From Firmicutes bacterium CAG:449 (GTDB taxonomy: Bacteria > Bacillota_I > Bacilli_A > RFN20 > CAG-449): a stretch of 38,329 nucleotides of DNA. Every line of letters begins with the position of its first letter. The stretch's first letter is position 1. The translations under genes and the position numbers were made by a program. Of this stretch, positions 1 through 7,809 are shown one piece after another. Under the pieces are notes generated by a model. It was not told the DNA's origin. It was given only the letters and a program-made list of their open reading frames with translations, and made no database searches. The DNA is taken from the NCBI GenBank assembly GCA_000432895.1, contig FR889406.1:51091-89419 (forward strand). The letters run 5' to 3'.

Positions 1-1026
1 TCGATGATTCATATTTTCTATAATACAATTAATTGCATTTGTTAATTCATTAGCTTCATATAATTCACGTAATTTTCTAAAATGCAAGCCATCTTCAAAG
101 CATTTCAAACTATGTTGAATATTTCCACATATCGCGGTGTCAATATATCTTCTTGTGCTTTCATCATCACGAAAAGATACCTCTTCATCTTTTAATTCAT
201 CATCATCGAAATCAACTTCACCAATACGTAAAGTACCTCCATAACGAATATATTCATCTATTTCATCTATTTTTAAAAGACGAGAATACTCACTAAATGA
301 AATCCAAGTTGTATGAATAAAATAAGTTCTATCATATAATTCATATCTACTTGCAAACCAAATTCCTAATGAGTCAGTTCCAGATATAACAATTTTCATT
401 CCCATGGCAGCATATATATCCGACAAAATAGAAGCAGTATCAATAAAATCTTCCATAAAAGTAATTTCGTCAATAAAAATATATTTATAACCTAATCGTT
501 CTAATTTTTTTAAATCATGATCAAGCATTATCATTGATTGACCTTTTTTTATCTTAATATATACTGCTTTTTTAAAATCATCATCATTCATATCTAAAAT
601 AGCTTGAAATAACATTGTTGTTTTACCAGTTCTACGAAGTCCATATACCGAGCAAATTCTAGGAGTTACCACTCCATACAAATAATCATTAAGAATTTTA
701 TAACAATCCCTTTTATCCAGATCTTTAACATAATGTATAAGTGTTTTTAAAGATTCACCACATATAACATTAGTTTCAAACAAAATATTATTTTTAGAAA
801 TTTGTTTATTTTGCAGTGTTTTTAATTGTTTTTGTAATACTTTTCGCTTTTCAATTTCTAATTTCACTTTTTCATAATCTTCATCAGGAATATATTGGCT
901 TTTTATTTTACCATTATCTGTCCATTGTAAATAATGACGTACTTTACCACCTATAGTTTTGTTAGAAATATAACCTTTTGGTAAAGATTCTATTTTTTCT
1001 TGAAGAGTTTCAATGTCATTTTTCAT
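1..1026 (-). CDS. DUF6788-AAA ATPase, C-terminus cut by window edge
   Basis: My own reverse-strand translation gives 342 open codons from ATG at 1026 to the window edge with no stop, so the C-terminus is missing. Residues about 5-70 (LPKGYISNKTIGGK, then a YLQW stretch) look like the DUF6788 N-terminal domain often fused to ATPases in gut Firmicutes, followed by a short charged helix. The ATPase part has a Walker A, GLRRTGKTT (129-137), and a Walker B, YIFIDEIT (182-189), as in AAA_14/DUF4143-type ATPases; the DUF4143 tail would lie outside the window. The start has a GAGGG ribosome binding site. These proteins are common accessory genes of unknown substrate. Family assignment is fairly sure, function is not. 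Confidence 0.8.
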   Translation of the reverse strand, partial: MKNDIETLQEKIESLPKGYISNKTIGGKVRHYLQWTDNGKIKSQYIPDEDYEKVKLEIEKRKVLQKQLKTLQNKQISKNNILFETNVICGESLKTLIHYVKDLDKRDCYKILNDYLYGVVTPRICSVYGLRRTGKTTMLFQAILDMNDDDFKKAVYIKIKKGQSMIMLDHDLKKLERLGYKYIFIDEITFMEDFIDTASILSDIYAAMGMKIVISGTDSLGIWFASRYELYDRTYFIHTTWISFSEYSRLLKIDEIDEYIRYGGTLRIGEVDFDDDELKDEEVSFRDDESTRRYIDTAICGNIQHSLKCFEDGLHFRKLRELYEANELTNAINCIIENMNHR

Positions 1027-1049
1027 AGTAAAGTCCCTCACATTTTATA

Positions 1050-1101
1050 TAACCTATTTTAACCTAATTTAACCTATTTATCAATATTAGATTATAGGTT
1101 A
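1050..1101 (-). promoter_or_regulatory. Phased TAGGTTA repeats upstream of ATPase gene
   Basis: Read on the minus strand there are three direct copies of TAGGTTA at exactly 10-bp steps (plus-strand TAACCTA at 1050-1056, 1060-1066, 1070-1076). A fourth copy in opposite orientation sits at 1095-1101. A TATAAT lies at 1096-1091 on the minus strand. One copy per helical turn, immediately upstream of the gene's ribosome binding site, suggests an operator. The binding protein is unknown. The rest of the 1027-1443 gap holds only the hairpins listed next. Confidence 0.4.
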
Positions 1102-1186
1102 TAATTAATAAAACTTACACAACTTATTATTTATTTAGTTTTTTTATATTTTATTTAACTAGAAATTAGTTATTTATATATTAAAA

Positions 1187-1232
1187 AAAGTAAATAAATT
1201 CGATGTACGGTACCTTAAATTATATTTACTTT
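1187..1232. repeat. Imperfect inverted repeat with GGTACC in loop
   Basis: AAAGTAAATAAATT (1187-1200) and AATTATATTTACTTT (1218-1232) can pair with one unpaired base, around a 17-base loop that contains the palindrome GGTACC. It lies between the ATPase promoter and the terminator of the signalling operon. No gene reads through it in an obvious way. It may be a remnant of an insertion boundary or a weak structural element. Confidence 0.3.
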
Positions 1233-1254
1233 ATTTTTAGCTAATCATATATTG

Positions 1255-1283
1255 GCAAAATAAAAAGGCTAGCGATCTAGCCC
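1255..1283 (-). terminator. Rho-independent terminator of signalling operon
   Basis: On the minus strand GGCTAG-ATCG-CTAGCC (arms 1277-1282 and 1267-1272) is followed by TTTTTATTTT. It stands about 160 bases downstream of the histidine kinase stop codon and is the first good terminator for the 5259-to-1444 operon. Confidence 0.8.
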
Positions 1284-1443
1284 TTTACATTATAAAGTAA
1301 AACTATATGGATAATATCTATTAAAAATAAATCCCCATAAATTCTTAATTTGCTACATATTCCATAATAGTTTTAGCCTTTAAAGACATAAATAATTGTA
1401 TCATATATAATAAATAACTCTAGAAATATGTCTAATTTTGGCA

Positions 1444-2070
1444 CTAATTTGGCACATAACGTCGAAATTTAATTATTATTTTTGTATATTCATTTTCTTT
1501 AGATGATAAGTTAACTTCACCATTATCTAATAAAGAAAATCTCTCTATTAAATTTCTTAAACCTATTGAAGTATTCTTAATATTATTAATATCAAAACCT
1601 TGACCATTATCTTCAATAACGATAGTAATAATTTGATTTTCTTCACTAGTGGATAATCTAATATATCCATTTTGTTTTTTATTAACATTACTATATTTAA
1701 TAGAATTTTCAATAATTGGTTCAATTGATAAAGGTGGAATATAAAAATCATTAACTTTTAAATCATAATCAATAACAAATTTATGTTCTTCTTTTTCATT
1801 CATTAATAAGACATAATCATTAATAATATCTAACTCTTTAGAAAACTCGACTGCTTTTTCTTTGAATATTTCGTTCGATTTACGCATTAAATTATTTAAT
1901 TGTAATAAAGCATTATCACCTTTTTGATGATCTTTCATATACAAAACATCAATCATTGTTAAACTATTAAACAAAAAATGTGGTCGCATTTGAGTTTTTA
2001 AAGTTTCTTCTTTTAAACGTAAAATTTCTTGATTATATTTAATGGTTTCATTTTGTTTAATATTTAATTT
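1444..2070 (-). CDS. LytS-type histidine kinase, catalytic half (frameshifted)
   Basis: This is the cytoplasmic half of a LytS/YpdA-family sensor kinase. The His_kinase box RPHFLFNSL carries the phospho-accepting His, the N-box is EPIIENSIKY, the G1 box is EDNGQGFD, and GLRNLIERF lies before the end. The first ATG (1989) is inside the H-box itself and has no ribosome binding site. The same frame stays open upstream to a stop at 2071-2073 and encodes 27 more residues of a Lys/Glu-rich linker helix (KYNQEILRLKEETLKTQ) that precedes this box in intact kinases. No ATG, GTG or TTG occurs in that stretch. One extra A in the A5 run (plus-strand T at 2068-2072) would join it to the membrane protein upstream, giving about 406 residues. 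I infer one broken, or recoded, gene. Confidence 0.8.
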   Translation of the reverse strand, partial: KLNIKQNETIKYNQEILRLKEETLKTQMRPHFLFNSLTMIDVLYMKDHQKGDNALLQLNNLMRKSNEIFKEKAVEFSKELDIINDYVLLMNEKEEHKFVIDYDLKVNDFYIPPLSIEPIIENSIKYSNVNKKQNGYIRLSTSEENQIITIVIEDNGQGFDINNIKNTSIGLRNLIERFSLLDNGEVNLSSKENEYTKIIIKFRRYVPN

Positions 2071-2660
2071 TTATATTCTAAATAAACCACCTTATAAGCA
2101 TTTAAAAATAATAACGCTTCATAAAGAAAATGATAGCCAAATAAACTATACTTACAATCAATAATAGTAAATAAACAATTTAAAAGGTTTAAAAAAGAAA
2201 AAGAAGTAAATTCTTTATTAATAACTAAAATAATAAAATATCCAATAAAATAAATAATTGAAGCAATAAAAGAAGGAATAAAAATATTGATACCACTGAT
2301 GGTTAATAATCCTAAATAGCATAATATATCTTTTTTATGATAATCTTTCTTATTTAAAAATAAAAAGATTGTATAAAATAAATACATGTACTTATTTAAG
2401 AAATCAAAATTAAAATAAATAATTACATTGCTGCCTTCTTTAACACAACTTAAAAATAAAATATTAAAAATTAAAACTAAAACAAATTTAAAATTATTAA
2501 GTTTTAAAACAATATTAACTATGATTAAACCAATAGATGAAAAAAAACAAAATGCAAAAAAGAAAGATCTTGCATTTATAATATAATCAATTGCTCCATT
2601 AACAAAAGATAAACTAAAAAAAGTTAAATAACATATTAAATAAAATATTTTTTTATTCAT
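2064..2660 (-). CDS. Membrane-sensor half of split histidine kinase
   Basis: 198 residues, almost entirely hydrophobic, with about six predicted membrane helices and few long loops. No catalytic domain is present. The gene starts 8 bp inside the response regulator gene (ATGAATAA overlap), so it is translationally coupled to it. Its stop codon falls four codons into what should be the linker to the kinase domain, and the kinase frame begins at once in the -1 frame. The natural reading is the transmembrane input domain of the downstream LytS-type kinase, cut off by a one-base deletion in an A5 run or joined to it by frameshifting. Alone it would be an orphan membrane protein of unknown function. 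Confidence 0.75.
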   Translation of the reverse strand: MNKKIFYLICYLTFFSLSFVNGAIDYIINARSFFFAFCFFSSIGLIIVNIVLKLNNFKFVLVLIFNILFLSCVKEGSNVIIYFNFDFLNKYMYLFYTIFLFLNKKDYHKKDILCYLGLLTISGINIFIPSFIASIIYFIGYFIILVINKEFTSFSFLNLLNCLFTIIDCKYSLFGYHFLYEALLFLNAYKVVYLEYKN

Positions 2661-3459
2661 CCACTAAAGCTCTTTTTTTATCTAAAATTTTTTTAAAAAA
2701 TTTATTCCAAGAATACTCTTCTAAAAAATAACCATTATATAAATCATTTTCATTATTTAAATAATCATAATAATCACATTTAATTTTCGTAAAATTAGTA
2801 TTCATTTTAGTAACACCTCTTTGAAAAATTACTAGATGACCAATCCCTTTTTCATTAAGTTTTTGTCTTAATTTATAAATTGAATCACGATATAATCTTT
2901 TTGCTAAATCAAGCTCTCTTTCTGGCCAAAGAATAGAAATAGCTTTTTCCATAGTTAATTTCTTTCCTTTTAAAACCATAATAAGTGCAAGTAGTTCTTC
3001 ACTTTTCTTTGATAAAAAAGTAATCGCTTGACCATCTACTAAGCAATTAAAATCACCAAACATAGAAAATTCAACAATATGTTTATCTATTTCTAAAGCT
3101 AAAAAAGTATTTCTAATAGCCTCATAACTAAAAGGCTTATAAACAAAATCAATTATGTTATCTTTAAATCTTTCTTTGATTTCTTTTTCATCAAAATAAA
3201 AAGCAGTAATAAAAACAATTTTTAAATCTTTATTTTGTTCAATTAATCTAGCCGCTAAATCAAGACCATTAATTTTTGGCATTCTAATATCTAAATATGC
3301 ACAATCTACTGGATAATCTTTTACATACTCAATTGCATCAAGAGGATTATCATTAAAAAATTTATATCTAACATTACTCTCTTCAATAATTTGTGATAAA
3401 AAATGAACTAAAGCTTCCATTTCATCGTCGACAATAATTATCATTAAATCACTATTCAT
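2653..3459 (-). CDS. Response regulator, receiver + SARP-type winged helix
   Basis: Residues 5-120 form a CheY-like receiver: acidic pocket Asp11/Asp12, phospho-acceptor Asp57 in YLDIRMP, Thr85 in FITA and Lys108 in YKPF. Residues about 130-240 look like the winged-helix DNA-binding domain of BTAD/SARP-type regulators (FGDFNCLVDGQ, then AKRLYRDSIYKLRQKL as recognition region), not the LytTR domain that usually accompanies LytS kinases. It should be phosphorylated by the kinase encoded just downstream and act as a transcription factor. It lies 6 bp after the pseudokinase receptor gene and overlaps the sensor gene by 8 bp, so the three form one operon. Targets are unknown; autoregulation of the operon promoter near 5351-5380 is plausible. 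Confidence 0.88.
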   Translation of the reverse strand: MNSDLMIIIVDDEMEALVHFLSQIIEESNVRYKFFNDNPLDAIEYVKDYPVDCAYLDIRMPKINGLDLAARLIEQNKDLKIVFITAFYFDEKEIKERFKDNIIDFVYKPFSYEAIRNTFLALEIDKHIVEFSMFGDFNCLVDGQAITFLSKKSEELLALIMVLKGKKLTMEKAISILWPERELDLAKRLYRDSIYKLRQKLNEKGIGHLVIFQRGVTKMNTNFTKIKCDYYDYLNNENDLYNGYFLEEYSWNKFFKKILDKKRALVDE

Positions 3460-3465
3460 TAAATA

Positions 3466-5259
3466 CTACTCTCTTTCTAAAAGATAAAACGTTCTATCTT
3501 TTTCTTCAACAATTTTAAATTCCCAATTTAATAGTTTCATTCTCTGACATAAACTATCAATCATTTCAGATTTCTTAATTCTTTTTTTATTCATCGTAAT
3601 GACAAGCTTACCTTCATTAGCTGAAATAAAAACATCCCCATCGTCATTAAGAAAAATCTCATCAATAACTTCATTCATAAAAATTGAAGGAATTTCAAAA
3701 TTTGTTCTATCTACATCAAATATAATATTAATATTTTTATTAAAAAGCAAATTATTAAAATTAACTTTATTCAATAAAATCTTACTTTCTTCATCAAATA
3801 AAGAAAAATAATTATTTAAAGATTTAATTTCATTACGTAATGATGTAGTAAACATATAAGTTGCATTCATACCATCAATATCACTTATTTTATATTGATT
3901 CTTAATTAAATTTAATCCATTATTAATCTCTTTCGTGGATAAAGAATGAATTAACGATTTAGAAAACAAATAGTTAAATTGTTTCTTCAATTCATTATTT
4001 TTAATTGTCTTTCTTCTAATAAAATTAATATTAATCAGATAAACACTCATAAAGATAATCATGGATATTAAAACCAAGCTTTCATAAAAATTTGTCAAAT
4101 CAAAAATCAAAATACCAGTCGAACTAATCATTGAAAAATTCATTAATCCATATAAAGAAGAAACCGCAATTAAGTGAAGAAAATTAATTTTCGACATATC
4201 TTTATAAAATGTTTTTAACATTAAATAAAGAATATCTAGCATTATCAATGTTAAAAATCCATAAGAAATAAACGCATAATAAGTATTATAAGTAAAATGC
4301 AAACTACCTAAAAATAAAGCGCTTAAGATAGTAAAAATGATAATATGTTTTTTATCTTTTTTAATAATATTCTCTTTATCTAAATAAAAATAACAAACAA
4401 TAATACCAACAAAAACGCTAAATGCATTTAAATGTAAATCTAATACACTATCACGATACTTAAAGCCTAATTCTTTTAAATAAAAAGGTGTATCAACACT
4501 AGTAATATAAATTAAAAAGAATGCTAAAACCATATATATTAAATGATGATTCTTTTTGGGCAAAGCTAAAGTAAAAAATGAAAATATTAATATTATTATC
4601 ATTCCCGCTGAAAACATCAAATTAAATTGTTCTAAAAAGATTTCATAAGGATATGGTAAATTCGACGTTAAAGTAAATCCAGGCATCGTTCTAATACCAC
4701 CTATACCACAATTACCAACTTCAATAATAACCTCAATTTCACCACTTTCAGGAACAATATATGGATATGTTTTTCCTTCAAGAGGAACCAATGCACTTTG
4801 TTTTTCTTTACTAGGAGCACCTATTTCATAAGCTAATGTACCATTAAAGAAAATTTTTGATGGCATTCTCATAAAAGAAGAACTAAGTGAAATTCCAGGT
4901 GTTAAATTATAAGTATGAATACGATATGAAGCATAACCATCTCGTGGTAAGATTTTACCATCATATTCTAGACCAGTCCAAAAACTAGGTAAAGTAATAT
5001 AATGAGGCTTTAAATCTTGTTCATTATCAGTTTGAATCCAATGATTATAATAAAATTCAACTTTTCCATGTTGGCCTACATAAATATGCTCATTTTCAAA
5101 TTGATAACCTGCAAAATCAAAATAACCATGGGTATCATTATCAACCATTCCATAAATCTTTGATTCATTAATAGAAAAACCAACCGCCGCAATGCTACCT
5201 AAACAAGAAATTATAAATATAGCAATAATTGAAAGAACAAATTTAACAATACGTTTCAT
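3466..5259 (-). CDS. 7TMR-DISM-like receptor with degenerate kinase tail
   Basis: 597 residues. An N-terminal membrane anchor/signal (5-26) is followed by an extracytoplasmic beta-rich domain (about 27-210), seven hydrophobic helices (about 215-410) and a cytoplasmic tail (415-597). This is the architecture of 7TMR-DISM receptors. The tail follows the LytS kinase plan but lacks its chemistry: where the H-box PHFLFNSL should be there is KQFNYLFSKSL with no His, and the N-box is FEIPSIFMNEVIDEIFLND, without the catalytic Asn. No glycine-rich G1/G2 boxes are present. I infer a pseudokinase that senses an external ligand and modulates the active kinase of the same operon. It is the first gene after a consensus promoter; no clear Shine-Dalgarno precedes its ATG. 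Confidence 0.75.
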   Translation of the reverse strand: MKRIVKFVLSIIAIFIISCLGSIAAVGFSINESKIYGMVDNDTHGYFDFAGYQFENEHIYVGQHGKVEFYYNHWIQTDNEQDLKPHYITLPSFWTGLEYDGKILPRDGYASYRIHTYNLTPGISLSSSFMRMPSKIFFNGTLAYEIGAPSKEKQSALVPLEGKTYPYIVPESGEIEVIIEVGNCGIGGIRTMPGFTLTSNLPYPYEIFLEQFNLMFSAGMIIILIFSFFTLALPKKNHHLIYMVLAFFLIYITSVDTPFYLKELGFKYRDSVLDLHLNAFSVFVGIIVCYFYLDKENIIKKDKKHIIIFTILSALFLGSLHFTYNTYYAFISYGFLTLIMLDILYLMLKTFYKDMSKINFLHLIAVSSLYGLMNFSMISSTGILIFDLTNFYESLVLISMIIFMSVYLININFIRRKTIKNNELKKQFNYLFSKSLIHSLSTKEINNGLNLIKNQYKISDIDGMNATYMFTTSLRNEIKSLNNYFSLFDEESKILLNKVNFNNLLFNKNINIIFDVDRTNFEIPSIFMNEVIDEIFLNDDGDVFISANEGKLVITMNKKRIKKSEMIDSLCQRMKLLNWEFKIVEEKDRTFYLLERE

Positions 5260-5350
5260 AAATTAATATAACATTTAGCAGTTTTATTAAAGTAAAAAAT
5301 AATGTTAAAAAAAACTACTTTCAAAATATAAATCCCCTTTTTCACAAAAA

Positions 5351-5380
5351 ATAATACTCTACTTTAATAGAATTTGTCAA
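5351..5380 (-). promoter_or_regulatory. Sigma-A promoter of signalling operon
   Basis: On the minus strand TTGACA (5380-5375), an 18-bp spacer, then TATTAT (5356-5351). The predicted leader to the ATG at 5259 is about 85 nt, long enough for leader-level control, but I see no recognisable riboswitch. Confidence 0.7.
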
Positions 5381-5439
5381 TATATGAAAATTTATAAATG
5401 AACGTTTATCCATTATTAATGTAAATTTATGTATATAAA

Positions 5440-5461
5440 AACCATAATTTTAATTATGGTT
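5440..5461 (-). terminator. Terminator after prepilin-like gene
   Basis: AACCATAA (5440-5447) pairs with TTATGGTT (5454-5461), extendable to ten pairs, and on the minus strand is followed by TTTTTATAT. It lies just after the stop codon at 5466. The stem is AT-rich, so it is only moderately strong. Confidence 0.5.
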
Positions 5462-5465
5462 ATGA

Positions 5466-7586
5466 TTAATTATCAAAAGTTGAACAATTATCTAATGTCA
5501 GTTCACCTTTATAATGAACAATAAATTTAAATTCATCAATTTTTCTTTTTTCGTGAACTTCACAATTATTAAAATATCCTTTACCTTTATAATTTACTTC
5601 TATTGCAGTATTTCCTTTAATATAAGTTGAATATCCACTTATTTTTGTGTCATTATCAATATAAATTGCTCTATCACTTACATTTATATTCAAGTCGTGT
5701 ATATATACGTTTTTACTATTTTTATTTTTAATTCCATTTTTGCCATTAATTACGCAATTATATAAATTTGTTTCACCTTTATTAACTTCAACAGCTAAGT
5801 CTTTAGAAGAAACAGTCGATTCTTTTATAGTTAATGATCCATTATCATTTACAATAGGATTTTTTCCAGTAATATTAGATTTTATAACATTAATTGTTCC
5901 TGATAATAAATCTATTGCTTTACTGCATACAATACGATCATCTGAACCAATATGTGAATCTTCAATGTTAATCGTAGATTTAGTATTTTTTATTGCATAG
6001 TGAGCAACAATATTAGATTTTTTAATTGTAACATTAGCCCCATCTTCTGTTTCAATAGAAGTACTTGTAAATTCTTTATGTATAACATTTACATTATCAA
6101 GAACTAATTTTGCCTTTTTACAATAAATTAAAGTACTTACTGCATTAGTTTTATCATTTCCCACACCAACAATTGATCCATTCATAAAAGTAATTGTGTT
6201 ATTCTCCCCACTACAATTAAAAAATGATTTTCCAGCTAAGCTTCGATACATTTCAATTGTATGTCCATTCAAATTAATAACTTTATTAGTGTTAATATCT
6301 ATTTCATTAACAGATTCACTAAAATCAATATCATCATTTAACTTAACATACTCTTTATCTTTTAATAAACTTTCAAACTCTTTTGAATCAATCGTTTTAT
6401 TAGGTGTATTATCAAAATCTTTCCAATCTTTATTGACTAATTCATTTTGACAATCAACACAAACACCATTTTCATTATAATGATGATCACTAATAGGTAA
6501 AACTTCTTGTTCAACTAAAACTTTTCCACATTCAGCACAAATTTTTCCTTCAGTTAAACCAGTTTTTAAACAAGTTGGTTCTATTCTAGGAAGAAGTTTT
6601 TCAATATGTTCATGAATAGGAATAATTAATTCTTTTTGTTGTCTAGTAAAAGCAATATTTTCAAAATTAGCTTCCACTATTTTTTCTCCACTTTCATCAC
6701 AAGTTGCTTCAACATATTTTAAAATATTTATTTTTCCTTCTTCAATTTGATCTTCAACCTTTTTATTTAAATCTTTTCTAATTGCAACGCATGTTGAATA
6801 TGTTTCATCCCAAGTATAAATAGGTTCACTCCAAATAATACATTTTGAAACATCACCATTTAAATTTGAAGATGGAATTTCTGAGCCTTCTTCACCAATA
6901 AAATGACCTTGATCAAGTTTAATACTAGATAGAACTTTCCCATGTTCAATATAAGTATGATCACTAATTGCATGAATGTTTAAATCAGTTAAATAACCAT
7001 AATGAGAAATCGTATCATATAATCCATCTATATATAAACTAGTAATGTATTCTTCACTAGTAAGAATAAGAACATCTTCTTTTTGGCTATTATTAATATA
7101 ATTAATTTGTTTAATTTTATTATTTCCAACATCTAATCCCGATTTAATATTTACTTCTTCATATTCATTAGCACCTTTTAAATAAATAGAAAAATCAGTA
7201 TCTTCTATATTATCTAAAAATTTCCAATAATAAAAATTACTTGGTGCAGTATCACCAAAAACTACCTCATCATTTTCTAATAAAACAAAATTATTATATT
7301 TTTGATTCCAAGCAATTTGACTATCTTCATTAGAGGTAATTAAATCACTCAAAGAATAACCATTATTTTTTAAAACATTTAAAGCATCTTCTGGTGTTCT
7401 AACTTTTTTATTTATTTCTTCAGTTTTTAATAATAAGTTAAGTTGTGAAACAAAACTAATATCATTACTTGCTTTAGCTTTTTTAGTAAAATTAATATAA
7501 CTTGTCGTGGTAACTGTAGCAAGCACTCCTAAAATAGCAATTACAACTAACAATTCGACTAATGTAAATCCTTTTTTCTTTTTCAT
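5466..7586 (-). CDS. Large prepilin-like surface protein with beta-helix
   Basis: 706 residues from ATG 7586. An in-frame GTG at 7595 is less likely because the predicted transcript starts only a few bases before it. MKKKKG followed by FTLVELLVVIAILGVLA is a class III prepilin signal, cleaved by a PilD-type peptidase after Gly with the conserved Glu at +5. The mature part has an alpha-helical pilin-like start, a region with Cys/His modules (CAECGK, CVDCQ, TCLKTGLTEGK) like cell-surface Cys-rich repeats, and about 280 C-terminal residues with repeated short strands rich in Ile, Val, Asn and Asp (DSHIGSDD, KSNITGK, ESTVSSK) typical of right-handed beta-helices. Typical pilins have 110-200 residues. 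It is monocistronic and no pilus assembly genes are nearby. Likely a surface adhesin or minor pilin. Confidence 0.8.
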   Translation of the reverse strand: MKKKKGFTLVELLVVIAILGVLATVTTTSYINFTKKAKASNDISFVSQLNLLLKTEEINKKVRTPEDALNVLKNNGYSLSDLITSNEDSQIAWNQKYNNFVLLENDEVVFGDTAPSNFYYWKFLDNIEDTDFSIYLKGANEYEEVNIKSGLDVGNNKIKQINYINNSQKEDVLILTSEEYITSLYIDGLYDTISHYGYLTDLNIHAISDHTYIEHGKVLSSIKLDQGHFIGEEGSEIPSSNLNGDVSKCIIWSEPIYTWDETYSTCVAIRKDLNKKVEDQIEEGKINILKYVEATCDESGEKIVEANFENIAFTRQQKELIIPIHEHIEKLLPRIEPTCLKTGLTEGKICAECGKVLVEQEVLPISDHHYNENGVCVDCQNELVNKDWKDFDNTPNKTIDSKEFESLLKDKEYVKLNDDIDFSESVNEIDINTNKVINLNGHTIEMYRSLAGKSFFNCSGENNTITFMNGSIVGVGNDKTNAVSTLIYCKKAKLVLDNVNVIHKEFTSTSIETEDGANVTIKKSNIVAHYAIKNTKSTINIEDSHIGSDDRIVCSKAIDLLSGTINVIKSNITGKNPIVNDNGSLTIKESTVSSKDLAVEVNKGETNLYNCVINGKNGIKNKNSKNVYIHDLNINVSDRAIYIDNDTKISGYSTYIKGNTAIEVNYKGKGYFNNCEVHEKRKIDEFKFIVHYKGELTLDNCSTFDN

Positions 7587-7606
7587 AATAATCACTTTTC
7601 GGGTTA

Positions 7607-7635
7607 ATTATACAAATATCAATATATTAATGCAA
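7607..7635 (-). promoter_or_regulatory. Promoter of prepilin-like gene
   Basis: On the minus strand TTGCAT (7635-7630), 17-bp spacer, TATAAT (7612-7607). Transcription would begin about 14 nt before the ATG at 7586, which favours that start over the upstream GTG. Confidence 0.65.
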
Positions 7636-7705
7636 TTTTTTATTGTTGATTAAAATCTTTTTCTATTTCTAAAATATAAAAATTTAAATAAAATCGCTTA
7701 CAAAA

Positions 7706-7743
7706 TTAACAATTATTTAAACATTGTTAATATTTCAACAACG
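7706..7743. promoter_or_regulatory. Two overlapping palindromes, TetR-type operator candidate
   Basis: TTAACAAT (7706-7713) and ATTGTTAA (7723-7730) form a perfect 8-bp inverted repeat. The right half overlaps a second site, TGTTAATATTTCAACA (7725-7740), identical over 16 bp (opposite orientation) to the centre of the palindrome in front of the TetR gene at 18089-18110; over 22 bp, 19 positions agree. It lies in the divergent region between the prepilin-like gene and the ABC operon, upstream of the TATAAT at 7781-7786. Confidence 0.5.
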
Positions 7744-7780
7744 ATAATATTTATGTACTTAAATCATACATTTTTCATAA

Positions 7781-7802
7781 TATAATTTCCATTTGAAAGG
7801 AG
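7781..7802 (+). promoter_or_regulatory. -10 box and RBS of ABC operon
   Basis: TATAAT at 7781-7786 has no good -35 partner at the right distance, which fits a regulated promoter. It is so close to the strong ribosome binding site AAAGGAGC (about 7796-7803) that the leader would be short. Confidence 0.45.
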
Positions 7803-7809
7803 CAAAAAA

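Noticed and set aside
3599..3811. Plus-strand open frames inside minus-strand genes (also near 5740, 6196, 29061 and 29628)
   Set aside because: They are antisense shadows of well-supported genes, without ribosome binding sites or recognisable domains.
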